A stretch of DNA of 10,918 bases from Actinomycetota bacterium. GTDB taxonomy: Bacteria > Actinomycetota > Aquicultoria > Aquicultorales > Aquicultoraceae. Position numbers and translations under genes: made by a program. The stretch lies in the NCBI GenBank assembly GCA_030017355.1, contig JASEIR010000065.1, positions 1 through 10,918 of the forward strand, given 5' to 3'. Numbering within the stretch: position 1 is the stretch's first letter; the number at the start of each line of letters is the position of its first letter. This document shows positions 1-8,177 of this stretch, in pieces. The notes beneath the pieces are model-generated. The model did no database searches, had not been told where the DNA came from, and worked only from the letters and a program-made list of their open reading frames with translations.

Positions 1-1464
1 TAGACGCCGCCTGATGAGCCCAAAGGTCATTTCCCCTTCGGAAGCAGGGGGAAAAGGATTCCTAAGCCATTCCCAGTTCTCCCTGTCAAAACGGTCAAGT
101 GTTTCTTTACCCATAATCAGGTTAAGCGCCTTGCCGGGATTTCTCCTCCACATACTGAAAGGATTACCCAGCACACTATCGCTGCCTTGGGAAAGGACGT
201 TTAAGAGGTCCCATGCTTCGATAGGATATAGCTGGACTGGAGTGGCGGTTGCCAGCAGCATGCTTTTGGTGCGTTTGGATATCTCCAGGAGGAATTTCAG
301 CAAGTTATTGGGGTTCGGTTTTTCATGCTCTTTGCCAGGGCCTAAATTCTTTCTTCTGGCTCTGTGGGCTTCATCGACAATGACACATTCGTATTCCATA
401 TTCAAAAGGTGCTGTATCTGTTCTGAATTGGCGGTAATCAACCCTTGGGAAACAATTCCAACTCGCCGAGGGCATTTTTTTATGGCTCCGTCACCGTTAG
501 CAGGATATTTTATACCGTTCTCATCCACCCATTCTTTGCCATTCCATACAGCCGAGGGCATATCCAGGAGGTTGTTGATCTCATCCTGCCACTGCCATAA
601 AAGGTCCTTGGGTGCAATAACTAAGATAGGTTTATCGCCATAAAAAGCCATGAGTTGCGCTGCAAGTGCAAGCTGTACTGTCTTTCCCAGGCCAACCATA
701 TCAGCTAGCACATACCTTGCCCCATACTTTTTATGGTCATTAAAAGCCAGATTTGCGAAGTATTTTTGATGTTCCCATAGACCAAATTCCTGACGGTAGA
801 CGGGAGCTTCAATAACAGCGGAAGCAGGCTCGGGATCTTTTTTCCACTCGTCAATTGAAGAAACAACCTTTCTTTCTGAGATTCGTTTTATATCCTCAAC
901 GATAAAATCGGCAAGAGATACTGCATAGGGGCTACTCCAGAAATAATCGAATTCCTCCTGGACCCATTTTACTCCCTCCTCCGAGTCATCTTCCCAGAGG
1001 ATTTCGTAGTTTAACTTCCAGCCTGTATAAGTTTCGTTTACACTGCCAATGAAGGATGTTTTTCTTCCGTCCTTTAGAGTAATAACGCCTGCTTTGCCGT
1101 GAATCAAGCCAAAGACATCATCGGGAACTACTTTTATAAGAAGCTTCCCGCTTTTGATTAGGCTGTAGAGTTTTTTCAGCCTTTCTGGGGCACCGCTGTA
1201 TATTTCCTCAGGTCTAATGCTGCACCATTCCCGCCTCATGGCATTGATCGCAGCAGTGGCAGTAACGACATCTTCTTTTTGTATTTGGGCATTACAGACA
1301 ACCCTGATGCAACCCTCGATTTCTTCAAGGGCTTCTCCTGCTATCTCTAGGATTGATGAGCTGAAATAGCCCGCAATCCTGTCATAGCTTAAAGCTCCTT
1401 TTAACTTCTCATTCAGGAAAACTGCCTCCAGCTTTTTGCGCCGGGAAGAATACCGGTAAATCAT
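1..1464 (-). CDS. PLD nuclease-SNF2 helicase fusion, C-terminus cut by window edge
   Basis: Predicted nuclease-helicase effector of the operon. I translated 488 codons without a stop; the frame leaves the window at base 1, so the C-terminal helicase lobe is not seen. Residues 1-200 carry one phospholipase D-type site: IHGKAG (H122, K124) followed by FIGSVN (N143). The usual aspartate of the HKD motif is not obvious, as in many helicase-linked PLD domains. The SNF2 lobe follows: motif I MVGLGKT (about 256-262), motif Ia VIAPKDLLWQW, motif II VDEAH (363-367), motif III LATATP (404-409). The ATG at 1464 is preceded by AGGTGA with a 6-base spacer and lies 14 bases after the methylase stop, so it is the last visible gene of the operon. 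With a single HKD site it probably works as a dimer (family knowledge). Helicase translocation plus PLD cleavage of invading DNA is inference. Architecture is secure; exact biochemistry is not. Confidence 0.9.
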   Translation of the reverse strand, partial: MIYRYSSRRKKLEAVFLNEKLKGALSYDRIAGYFSSSILEIAGEALEEIEGCIRVVCNAQIQKEDVVTATAAINAMRREWCSIRPEEIYSGAPERLKKLYSLIKSGKLLIKVVPDDVFGLIHGKAGVITLKDGRKTSFIGSVNETYTGWKLNYEILWEDDSEEGVKWVQEEFDYFWSSPYAVSLADFIVEDIKRISERKVVSSIDEWKKDPEPASAVIEAPVYRQEFGLWEHQKYFANLAFNDHKKYGARYVLADMVGLGKTVQLALAAQLMAFYGDKPILVIAPKDLLWQWQDEINNLLDMPSAVWNGKEWVDENGIKYPANGDGAIKKCPRRVGIVSQGLITANSEQIQHLLNMEYECVIVDEAHRARRKNLGPGKEHEKPNPNNLLKFLLEISKRTKSMLLATATPVQLYPIEAWDLLNVLSQGSDSVLGNPFSMWRRNPGKALNLIMGKETLDRFDRENWEWLRNPFPPASEGEMTFGLIRRRL

Positions 1465-1470
1465 TTTCCT

Positions 1471-1476
1471 TCACCT
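1471..1476 (-). promoter_or_regulatory. Ribosome binding site of the PLD-helicase gene
   Basis: AGGTGA on the minus strand, 6 bases before the ATG at 1464 and just after the TAA stop of the methylase. It fixes the helicase start and supports translation from the same mRNA. Confidence 0.7.
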
Positions 1477-1478
1477 GC

Positions 1479-4385
1479 TTATATCCCGTCATTCTTGATT
1501 AGCCCGGCAAGGAGCCTGGCGTACCTTGCCTCCTCTTTCCAGTGCGGCATGGTTTCAATATGCCCAAGAGTGGAAAGATAATCAAGGATGGCTACGATTG
1601 TGCTTCGCTGGCTCCAGTAGTTGGGCAGTTCGTTTTTCAGCCAGTTTCTACCCTTCATGGTATCTTCGGCTTTAACCGCCTGATGGAGCGCCGCCAGGAT
1701 GTTGCGGAGCAGGGAATTGCCGAATCTGTCAGCACTGCCCAAGCCTTTCATACCGAACTCCATGGCAGTCTTCAGCCTGGCTTGATTGGCACGGGTGGAG
1801 GCAAGGAGGTCTTTATATTCCTGGACGCCAAACCCTCTTGCTAATTCCTGGTATGCCCCGATCTGGTATACACCGTCTTTTTCCAGGTCCAGCCCTTTGA
1901 GATAAAACCTTTCTTCAGGGGTCAGCATCTTCCACAGATAAGTGTCAAAACCGCTGGGCGTCAGATAGTCGTAAGCAATTTTTACCGCCTCGTTGATTAT
2001 TCTCTCTATGGGGGACTCCTCCCCGGAAATCCTGGTTTTCGACAGTTCATAATTTACATCTATGTCTTCGATCTGCTTATATGAAGTCAATACCTTCAAG
2101 GAAGCCGCATAGGCAGCCAGGAGAAAATCTGGATCGCTGAAATTGGGGTCTTCCCTGTCGTCCAGCCCCCGCATGCTGTCAATCTGCCTTTTCACTTCCA
2201 TCTCGATCTCAGGATAGAGCTCGTCGAGATAGGCTGTTTCTTCGGAAGTCTGCTTGCGCAGCACAAGGAGCACAGTGCCTTTGACATAGTTACCCTGCTT
2301 CAGACCGCTGGCATCGGTTTCCGTGGCTATATTCCAGGCCGCCGTCACCCGCAAGCCCGCCGCCCAGAGAATCAGGGTCAGATCCGCCCATACGCCCACA
2401 TTCTGGTGGGTAAACATGACAATCTGCATACCGTTATCGGGCATATGTTCCGCCAAATTCCGATATATCTCCACCATGCTCTGGTTAAAGCTCTCCCCCG
2501 TCCCTTTTACCGCCAGGGCTCTTTTACTGTCGGCATACCAGTCGGGGAAAATATTAAGCAGCATCTTCTTATCCCAGGCCAGGAAAAATTCGGATAGTTC
2601 GTGATAGTTAATGGCGTCGGCATAAGGAGGGTCTGTAAGCCAAAAAGTTACATCATTATCCAAGCTTCTCGCATCTAATAATTTGACAATATTTTTACCT
2701 TTAATGTAACGATTGTTAAATGAAATATCCCAACTTGTTTTTAAGAAAAATAATCCTCTAACGGTATAATTAAATAAGGTATTTAAGGCTTGATTATAAT
2801 ACGTTTGTATAGCTTTTTCATAAGCATTATCCCATCGACATAATTTTGAATTCCAATCACAACACCTATTCACCCCCAATAACCCCACAACCTTCTCCTT
2901 CTTCGTCCTTGCATGCTGATCAATCAGCTCCATCAACAGCCCGTGCACTAGCAACTGCCTGGGGTTGAATAACTGGTGCCAGTATGTCCAGCCTCTCGTC
3001 CTGATTAGTTCAAATGTTTTTTCCCCTTCTTCAATCTTATTGCTTGGTATATACCCTTTCCCCTGCCACTCCGCAAACCTCTCCTTAAGGAGCCGTACCA
3101 CTTTCTCCTCCCTTGCCAGATCCTCTTTGGTCGGAGCGGTATAGTACCTTTCGGTCTTAACCTTCCCCTTTTCATCCTTATACTCCCATTCATACCTGAT
3201 GCAGTACAGCCGCTCCTGGAAGACGTCGTTGGAGCGGGGAAGGAATTCATGGGCTTCCCATCGGCGTAGGCCGTATTCCACCGTCCCGTCATCGTGCTTT
3301 CTGTCCCTGCGGATGGCGGTAATGGGAGTGGAATTTTTGCAGTGGGGGCAGTACAGACTGCTGTCTTTGATGGTCGCCATTTTCTCTGCTTGCTCCATCT
3401 CTGCCTTGGTGGCATTGGATTTTATGTTAATATCAAAACCCTTTTTCTCTGCGTTTTCTTTTAAAATAGCTACCGTCTTTGTTCCTTTGCCGATCACCCA
3501 GGAGGGCGCCAGGGGCACGCGCCAGCCGCATTCGGGGCAAATTGTTTCGTTACAGTACAGATACGAGTTTGCCCTGTGACCTTTTTCGTTGTGCTCTATC
3601 CCCCACTCGGTAATTTGTTTATCCTCGAGTTCAAAAATCTTTTCCTGAAACGTTCGTAGACTTTTTATTTCTTCATCAGAACAGCCGTTGATATTGAGGG
3701 CTGCCCAGGTCAGAAGCATGGCAATGGGATTTAAGTCAGAGGCATAAACATCACAGCCCATCCTCGCCGCTTCAAAGGGGACGCTCCCGCCGCCGCAAAA
3801 GCAGTCGCCAACCACAGGAACCTTGCCAAACCTTTTCTTCCCCAGTTCCTGCACCAGTTCCTGGAGGTTGGAGGCGTTGGTGCCAAGATGTTCGTTGATT
3901 TTTTCCCATTCGGATGCGGGAAGGTTGTCCACTTCTTCAGGCCTTTTGCAGTAAGATAATTTCTGGTCATAGGACAGCCTGTTGAAGACCAGCCGCTGCA
4001 GGTTTTCCTTCTCTTCCCTTGTGATACCTTTGCGGTAAGATAGTTTGCCGTTTTCTTCTGCAAAGTACCTTTTTCTTTCTCCAGGAGTAAGGTTGTCATA
4101 GATCTCCTGCATGGGAATGGATTTATTTTTCCGCAGCCAGAGCCCTTCTCCGTCCATGGTCAGTATTTTTAAGAATATCTCCCGATCCTTTTTGGGGTTA
4201 TCGCTTGCAGCCATTAAAAGCCCCAACAAAGCCGCCCTGACAAGGATAAGGGGCTTTCTGCCCCACCACTTGCCAAGCCCCGTCAACGTCTGGCCGCTTC
4301 CTGCTTTTCTTTCCTTGTAGCTTTCCTTGGAAACCTTGGATACAGGAAACTGGACTTCGATGAATGCTTGCTCAGAAGATGTCAT
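1479..4385 (-). CDS. DUF1156 adenine-type DNA methyltransferase with zinc ribbons
   Basis: Large DNA methyltransferase of the COG1743/DUF1156 family, predicted to methylate adenine (N6) and mark self DNA. I start it at the ATG at 4385 (968 residues): GAGG lies 10 bases upstream and the N-terminus (FIEVQFPVSKVSKES, then KWWGRKP at 39-45) matches the family's DUF1156 start. An in-frame TTG at 4412 would add 9 residues and overlap the previous gene by 11 bases. SAM-binding motif I is GDCFCGGGS (about 193-201), followed by YASDLNP; the catalytic motif is DPPY (585-588). The order, SAM site first and DPPY nearly 400 residues later, is alpha-like. Between them are zinc-ribbon cysteines (CNETICPEC at 278-286, CPHC at 346-349), probably for DNA recognition or stability. 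Similar enzymes occur as PglXI in type 3 BREX. Bases 2641-2880 are unusually AT-rich. The target sequence cannot be read from the gene. Confidence 0.92.
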   Translation of the reverse strand: MTSSEQAFIEVQFPVSKVSKESYKERKAGSGQTLTGLGKWWGRKPLILVRAALLGLLMAASDNPKKDREIFLKILTMDGEGLWLRKNKSIPMQEIYDNLTPGERKRYFAEENGKLSYRKGITREEKENLQRLVFNRLSYDQKLSYCKRPEEVDNLPASEWEKINEHLGTNASNLQELVQELGKKRFGKVPVVGDCFCGGGSVPFEAARMGCDVYASDLNPIAMLLTWAALNINGCSDEEIKSLRTFQEKIFELEDKQITEWGIEHNEKGHRANSYLYCNETICPECGWRVPLAPSWVIGKGTKTVAILKENAEKKGFDINIKSNATKAEMEQAEKMATIKDSSLYCPHCKNSTPITAIRRDRKHDDGTVEYGLRRWEAHEFLPRSNDVFQERLYCIRYEWEYKDEKGKVKTERYYTAPTKEDLAREEKVVRLLKERFAEWQGKGYIPSNKIEEGEKTFELIRTRGWTYWHQLFNPRQLLVHGLLMELIDQHARTKKEKVVGLLGVNRCCDWNSKLCRWDNAYEKAIQTYYNQALNTLFNYTVRGLFFLKTSWDISFNNRYIKGKNIVKLLDARSLDNDVTFWLTDPPYADAINYHELSEFFLAWDKKMLLNIFPDWYADSKRALAVKGTGESFNQSMVEIYRNLAEHMPDNGMQIVMFTHQNVGVWADLTLILWAAGLRVTAAWNIATETDASGLKQGNYVKGTVLLVLRKQTSEETAYLDELYPEIEMEVKRQIDSMRGLDDREDPNFSDPDFLLAAYAASLKVLTSYKQIEDIDVNYELSKTRISGEESPIERIINEAVKIAYDYLTPSGFDTYLWKMLTPEERFYLKGLDLEKDGVYQIGAYQELARGFGVQEYKDLLASTRANQARLKTAMEFGMKGLGSADRFGNSLLRNILAALHQAVKAEDTMKGRNWLKNELPNYWSQRSTIVAILDYLSTLGHIETMPHWKEEARYARLLAGLIKNDGI

Positions 4386-4395
4386 TTCGCTACCG

Positions 4396-4399
4396 CCTC
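4396..4399 (-). promoter_or_regulatory. Ribosome binding site deciding the methylase start
   Basis: GAGG on the minus strand, 10 bases before the ATG at 4385 and directly after the TGA stop of the DUF3780 gene (4402-4404). It favours the ATG over the in-frame TTG at 4412, which has only a closely spaced AGGA. Confidence 0.5.
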
Positions 4400-4401
4400 T
4401 T

Positions 4402-4971
4402 TCAGTCGTCAATTTTCCTGCCTATTAACAGGTCAAAAAGCTCCATCTGCCGATTGGACTCTTCCACGGGGTTTTCCGTCAGGGCGAATCTTACGGCCTT
4501 GCGCCATCCCCTTTTGTCTTTGAGCCCTCCCGTGGCAGCATTGGTCATAGTAAAAAGCCACCAGCGCTCCTCAGGGCTTAAGCCCAGCCAGTTTTTGATG
4601 GCCGTGGGGATGACCGATGGGTCACAATCCTCGATGGCCCAGGCTAAAAGTACCATTTCCTTGCCGAACAGCCGTTGGACGGGAACCTGTCCCGTGTGCC
4701 ATTTCCCGATAGGCAACTTTTCTTTTTTCAGCCTGCCGTTAAACTCGCACTTCAAGGAATCTTCTATTAACTTCCATTTGTGTTTGCCAAGCTCAACTTT
4801 CGGCCTGTCTATTGTATAATCAATGGTTTGGATTTCTACATTTTCCTGCCATTTGAAGCGCTCGTAAATAATCACCTTCCCATCATTGCTTCGGGGAATA
4901 TTTACTAAAAAGTGGTGTTCTGACTCAGCGGGGACAAAACCAAAACCGAATGCCTGTCTTTTGACAGCCAT
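4402..4971 (-). CDS. DUF3780 defence-associated protein
   Basis: Small soluble protein of 189 residues of the DUF3780 family. No signal peptide or membrane segment is visible. The diagnostic part is the C-terminal half, with GKEMVLLAWAIED near residues 103-115, then a run containing NWLGLSPEERWWLF and TMTNAATGG, and finally GWRKAVRFALTENP. I know this family only from its constant company with DUF499 ATPases and DUF1156 methylases; no enzymatic motif is apparent. The aromatic-rich core suggests a protein- or nucleic-acid-binding role, which is inference. Its ATG shares one base with the TAA of the ATPase gene (TAATG), and AGGAG lies 11 bases upstream inside that gene. Translation is therefore probably coupled, pointing to stoichiometric production with the ATPase and perhaps a direct complex. 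Confidence 0.88.
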   Translation of the reverse strand: MAVKRQAFGFGFVPAESEHHFLVNIPRSNDGKVIIYERFKWQENVEIQTIDYTIDRPKVELGKHKWKLIEDSLKCEFNGRLKKEKLPIGKWHTGQVPVQRLFGKEMVLLAWAIEDCDPSVIPTAIKNWLGLSPEERWWLFTMTNAATGGLKDKRGWRKAVRFALTENPVEESNRQMELFDLLIGRKIDD

Positions 4972-7900
4972 TATTGCACTATCTCCTGTTCCTTAAAATC
5001 TTGCAGTAACTTTTTCTTTGCGGCTACCCAGTCCAAAAAGTCCTGCCCCGTGGCAAACCTGGCAGAGCCATATTCCAGGTTGATATTCACTTTACCCTCA
5101 TGCATGAAATTGTCTCTGATGGTATCCATGCTGTTTTCCAGCTTTTCTATCTCTACTTTCAGCGATGCATCTGCGATCAGTTGAACCCAATCCTTATCAC
5201 CGCCATTGTCATCCACCCTAAAGAAGGTTACACTCACATCGCTCAGCTCTGCATGATGTTTTTTGAGCAAACCAAGCTCCTGATAGGTTTCTGCCGTGTC
5301 ATTAGTTTCGTATCGTTTGTAAAGTTTCAGGGGCTTGTTTTTGTCAATAGTAATAGTCGACCCCTTGGCCCGGTCTATCTTAATCTGAAGATTTTCTGAA
5401 TAAATTCCCTGGGCTTCCGCTACGGCCAGTACATAAGTACAGTTTTTCGGCACAATTATTTCCCCGTCATAGAGGCCGCCGTATTCCCTAGGGTTGGAAC
5501 CATCGGTGGTATACCTGATAGAAGCAGCAGGAGCAGCTACAAGCTCTACTACCTTGTCTTCACCCCTATCGTAAACCCTGTATTTGAGTGTGATTTTATT
5601 TTGCCACTCTACAGGTTCGCCCGTCTCATGCTCCCCTTTGCTGTCCACACAAAGAAACGATACTTTTAGTTCTTTTGTTTTAAATTCGCTCAGGTTTTCC
5701 ACAAGATTCGAAGCTGTTGTGGCAGGTGCACCTATCTCGTAATATACTTTGTCCCCATATTGCGGGACAAGCTTTAAAGTCACCTCTCCTGTATCATCCC
5801 TGCGGAGTTCCTGAATTAAGACCCCCGTTTTTTCTTTCGGAAATGGAGGTTTTTCAATATAACCACCATGCTCCCGCCAGATGCCTTTCTTAAGCATGTC
5901 ATCTTTCAAATAATCTAAAGCACTTGGAATATGCCACTGCCAGGCTGGATTGGTGGCCGCCCGTTCCTTTACATCGCCCCAGCGCATCTCCTTCTGGGTA
6001 AACAGGCGATCCTCGCATTTTTTCCTGAAGGTTTCATCCGTAACATTATTGGTAAATTTTTGCCTTTCTGAAAGGACATCTATGATTTGTTTTTCGCCAT
6101 TATAATCGTTGCCCGTAAACTCCATAAGGAAGTCTGCCTTGAAAAGCCCTGTACTGGTTGGATAGTATAACTGCGCAAAGGTTTCTCTTGCCGCCGACAA
6201 TAGATCGACTTTGATCCTGTCTCGCTTTTCCATGGCCTTTTGGTACTGGGGATTATCAGCAGATACTTTTTCTTCTGTTTCCATCCTGGCAATAATTTGG
6301 TTGATCGCCCTGTGTTCTTTGGCTGCATGGTAGAGTTTATCCATGGTGCTCCTTGCCCCTGACAAAAACATCACCCTGTTTTTGTACCGTTCATTTTCAT
6401 AGAATTTCTGCAAATCAGGGTGCAGGCCCGAGCCTCCTGGATAAGGTTCAAAAAGGACAAGGAGCACCTTGTCTGCTGACAGACTTATTTCATCCAAGGC
6501 TGGGAAGACCTGTAAACTTTGATAACAGTACCCCAGGGCTGGCTTAAACTTTTCGGCAAGAAAGGACCTTAATTCCTTTTTGGCGCTTTCGTTATCGTAG
6601 GAATCCACGAGTGAATTAAGTTCGGCAATAAGATTCTTGGTATTTTTGAAAAACAGCCTGCCGTCCCTGTCGGTAAAGAGATACCATGCCCGCATAACAA
6701 AATCGTCCATAGCCTGCTTGACCCGCGTAATATCCTTCCCTGGTTCACACAAGTACCCGATGGTCTCCTGCAAGGAAAGGCCTAGGAGAGCATTTGGTAT
6801 ATCCGCTAGGGATGCCACAAGAATAAGTTTTGCTAACTCCTGCATACAGGTTTCATTATTGGTCGCATCAACAATTTCGGCAACGGCTTTGCCGTTTGAG
6901 GCTATGTCATGAGCAATCGCATTTGTAAGGGAAGGCTTGATTTGAGTAATCGCTGTAAGCATTTCAGGGTCATTTAAATCGAAGTCGTACACATTAACCA
7001 GATACTTTTCTTTTGCCTTAGGCTTATCTCCCCTGTATAACTGAGAAATGATAATCCGCATGAGGCGGATAAGGCCACGCGTTTGCTGGAAACCTGGATT
7101 TTCTTTAAAACGGGCGTATAAATCTCTAATGGAAGGATGGAAGGGATAGGAATCTTTGATTCCCACAAAAACCTGCTCTGGAGATAAGTTGGTATATCCC
7201 ATCTGCCTTGCTTCTAAAACAGCTTGTTTATAGGCATCGGCAATTTCGTTTACTTCATTTTCGGAGGGTAAAGCTTTAAACAGCCTTTTACGTAAGATAT
7301 GATAGACTTCATCAGAAGTACTACTTACAGGTTCAATATTTAGCGCAGAACGGTTAACTTCATTTTCTAGTTCTCTAAAAGAAGACTGTAATAACTCGCT
7401 TCCGCTCTCATAGGTAGCCCTTAAATCAGAAATAACGAGGCAGACATTGGAAAGCTCTTCTTTTCCCAAGGCATTGAAAAGGTTGGCTAGAGCCGTTGTG
7501 GTCACCGTAGCTAAATTTGAGTCGCCAATCATTTTGGATTTGGCGTTTTCCAGATAAGGCGGAAGCTCGTCCAGCAAAATAAGCAAGGGTTCTCCTCTTA
7601 AAAGATTGATCCATGCTGTTTGCCCGGGTGCCTGCAGCGGTGCATAATAGTCCTTAAATATTTCTATTTTGCCCAACTGCTCGGCAATTGCGCCCCAAAT
7701 GCCATAAGGAACATCGCTTTCCCTTCCTGAAAAAGCTACAACCTTGATTTTTCCTACATAACTATCTTTAAAGCTATCTCCCATTATTTTTTGGCGAAAC
7801 TCAGGATGCTTAGCTAGAAGACCTAAGATAATCATGTTATGGGTTTTACCGCCACCCATAGACTGAGTTAATTTTATTAAACCTGTAGCCCCCTGTCTGT

Positions 7901-8081
7901 GAAATCGCTTAAAGGCAGCATTTAGTAATACTTTCATGCCCTCGGTTAAGAAATTTTCTTCAAGAAAGCGGTTTGGGTCTATTTTATTTTCTATTAAGTC
8001 TGTGACATCTAAAACATCGTCTCTTTTTGTTTCATCAAAAACACTGTCTCTTGGTTTACAGAGTTCATATAAATTATTCAT
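4971..8081 (-). CDS. DUF499 P-loop ATPase (BrxC/PglY-like)
   Basis: Large AAA+-type ATPase of the DUF499/COG1483 family, 1036 residues from the ATG at 8081. That start has AGGTG 6 bases upstream, and the protein then opens with YELCKPRDSVFDETKRDDVL, the usual family N-terminus. An in-frame TTG at 8129 would add 16 residues but has no ribosome binding site. Walker A is SMGGGKTH (MGGGKT at 75-80); Walker B is LLILLDELPPY (DE at 171-172). An alpha-helical middle region follows. Around residues 850-900 is a segment with IRYTTDGSNP and LYDGEI, which resembles the chitobiase C-terminal/Fn3-associated beta-sandwich fold. The C-terminus is charged and helical. By analogy with BrxC/PglY in BREX, it probably uses ATP to control assembly or DNA sensing; that role is inference. 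The 97-base gap upstream shows no convincing promoter, so it may be read through from the DUF262 gene. Confidence 0.92.
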   Translation of the reverse strand: MNNLYELCKPRDSVFDETKRDDVLDVTDLIENKIDPNRFLEENFLTEGMKVLLNAAFKRFHRQGATGLIKLTQSMGGGKTHNMIILGLLAKHPEFRQKIMGDSFKDSYVGKIKVVAFSGRESDVPYGIWGAIAEQLGKIEIFKDYYAPLQAPGQTAWINLLRGEPLLILLDELPPYLENAKSKMIGDSNLATVTTTALANLFNALGKEELSNVCLVISDLRATYESGSELLQSSFRELENEVNRSALNIEPVSSTSDEVYHILRKRLFKALPSENEVNEIADAYKQAVLEARQMGYTNLSPEQVFVGIKDSYPFHPSIRDLYARFKENPGFQQTRGLIRLMRIIISQLYRGDKPKAKEKYLVNVYDFDLNDPEMLTAITQIKPSLTNAIAHDIASNGKAVAEIVDATNNETCMQELAKLILVASLADIPNALLGLSLQETIGYLCEPGKDITRVKQAMDDFVMRAWYLFTDRDGRLFFKNTKNLIAELNSLVDSYDNESAKKELRSFLAEKFKPALGYCYQSLQVFPALDEISLSADKVLLVLFEPYPGGSGLHPDLQKFYENERYKNRVMFLSGARSTMDKLYHAAKEHRAINQIIARMETEEKVSADNPQYQKAMEKRDRIKVDLLSAARETFAQLYYPTSTGLFKADFLMEFTGNDYNGEKQIIDVLSERQKFTNNVTDETFRKKCEDRLFTQKEMRWGDVKERAATNPAWQWHIPSALDYLKDDMLKKGIWREHGGYIEKPPFPKEKTGVLIQELRRDDTGEVTLKLVPQYGDKVYYEIGAPATTASNLVENLSEFKTKELKVSFLCVDSKGEHETGEPVEWQNKITLKYRVYDRGEDKVVELVAAPAASIRYTTDGSNPREYGGLYDGEIIVPKNCTYVLAVAEAQGIYSENLQIKIDRAKGSTITIDKNKPLKLYKRYETNDTAETYQELGLLKKHHAELSDVSVTFFRVDDNGGDKDWVQLIADASLKVEIEKLENSMDTIRDNFMHEGKVNINLEYGSARFATGQDFLDWVAAKKKLLQDFKEQEIVQ

Positions 8082-8087
8082 AATACA

Positions 8088-8092
8088 CACCT
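8088..8092 (-). promoter_or_regulatory. Ribosome binding site deciding the DUF499 start
   Basis: AGGTG on the minus strand, 6 bases before the ATG at 8081. No comparable site precedes the in-frame TTG at 8129, so the shorter protein is preferred. Confidence 0.65.
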
Positions 8093-8177
8093 GCTCTTGC
8101 CCAATTTCGCATTTAGCTTGTTTCGACAAAGCACTAAACCAATTTTAATATATAGCTTGCCTAGTTACCAAATTACA

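Noticed and set aside
14..643. Open frame of about 210 codons on the plus strand
   Set aside because: It lies opposite the conserved SNF2 helicase motifs on the minus strand and its translation shows no recognisable domain; a shadow frame.
3005..3579. Open frames opposite or out of phase inside the methylase gene
   Set aside because: They overlap the zinc-ribbon region, which is clearly coding in the minus-strand methylase frame, and give low-complexity or Arg/Lys-rich products.
8082..8177. Promoter between the DUF262 and DUF499 genes
   Set aside because: TATATT-like hexamers occur but no acceptable -35 element is correctly spaced; read-through from the DUF262 gene is as likely.
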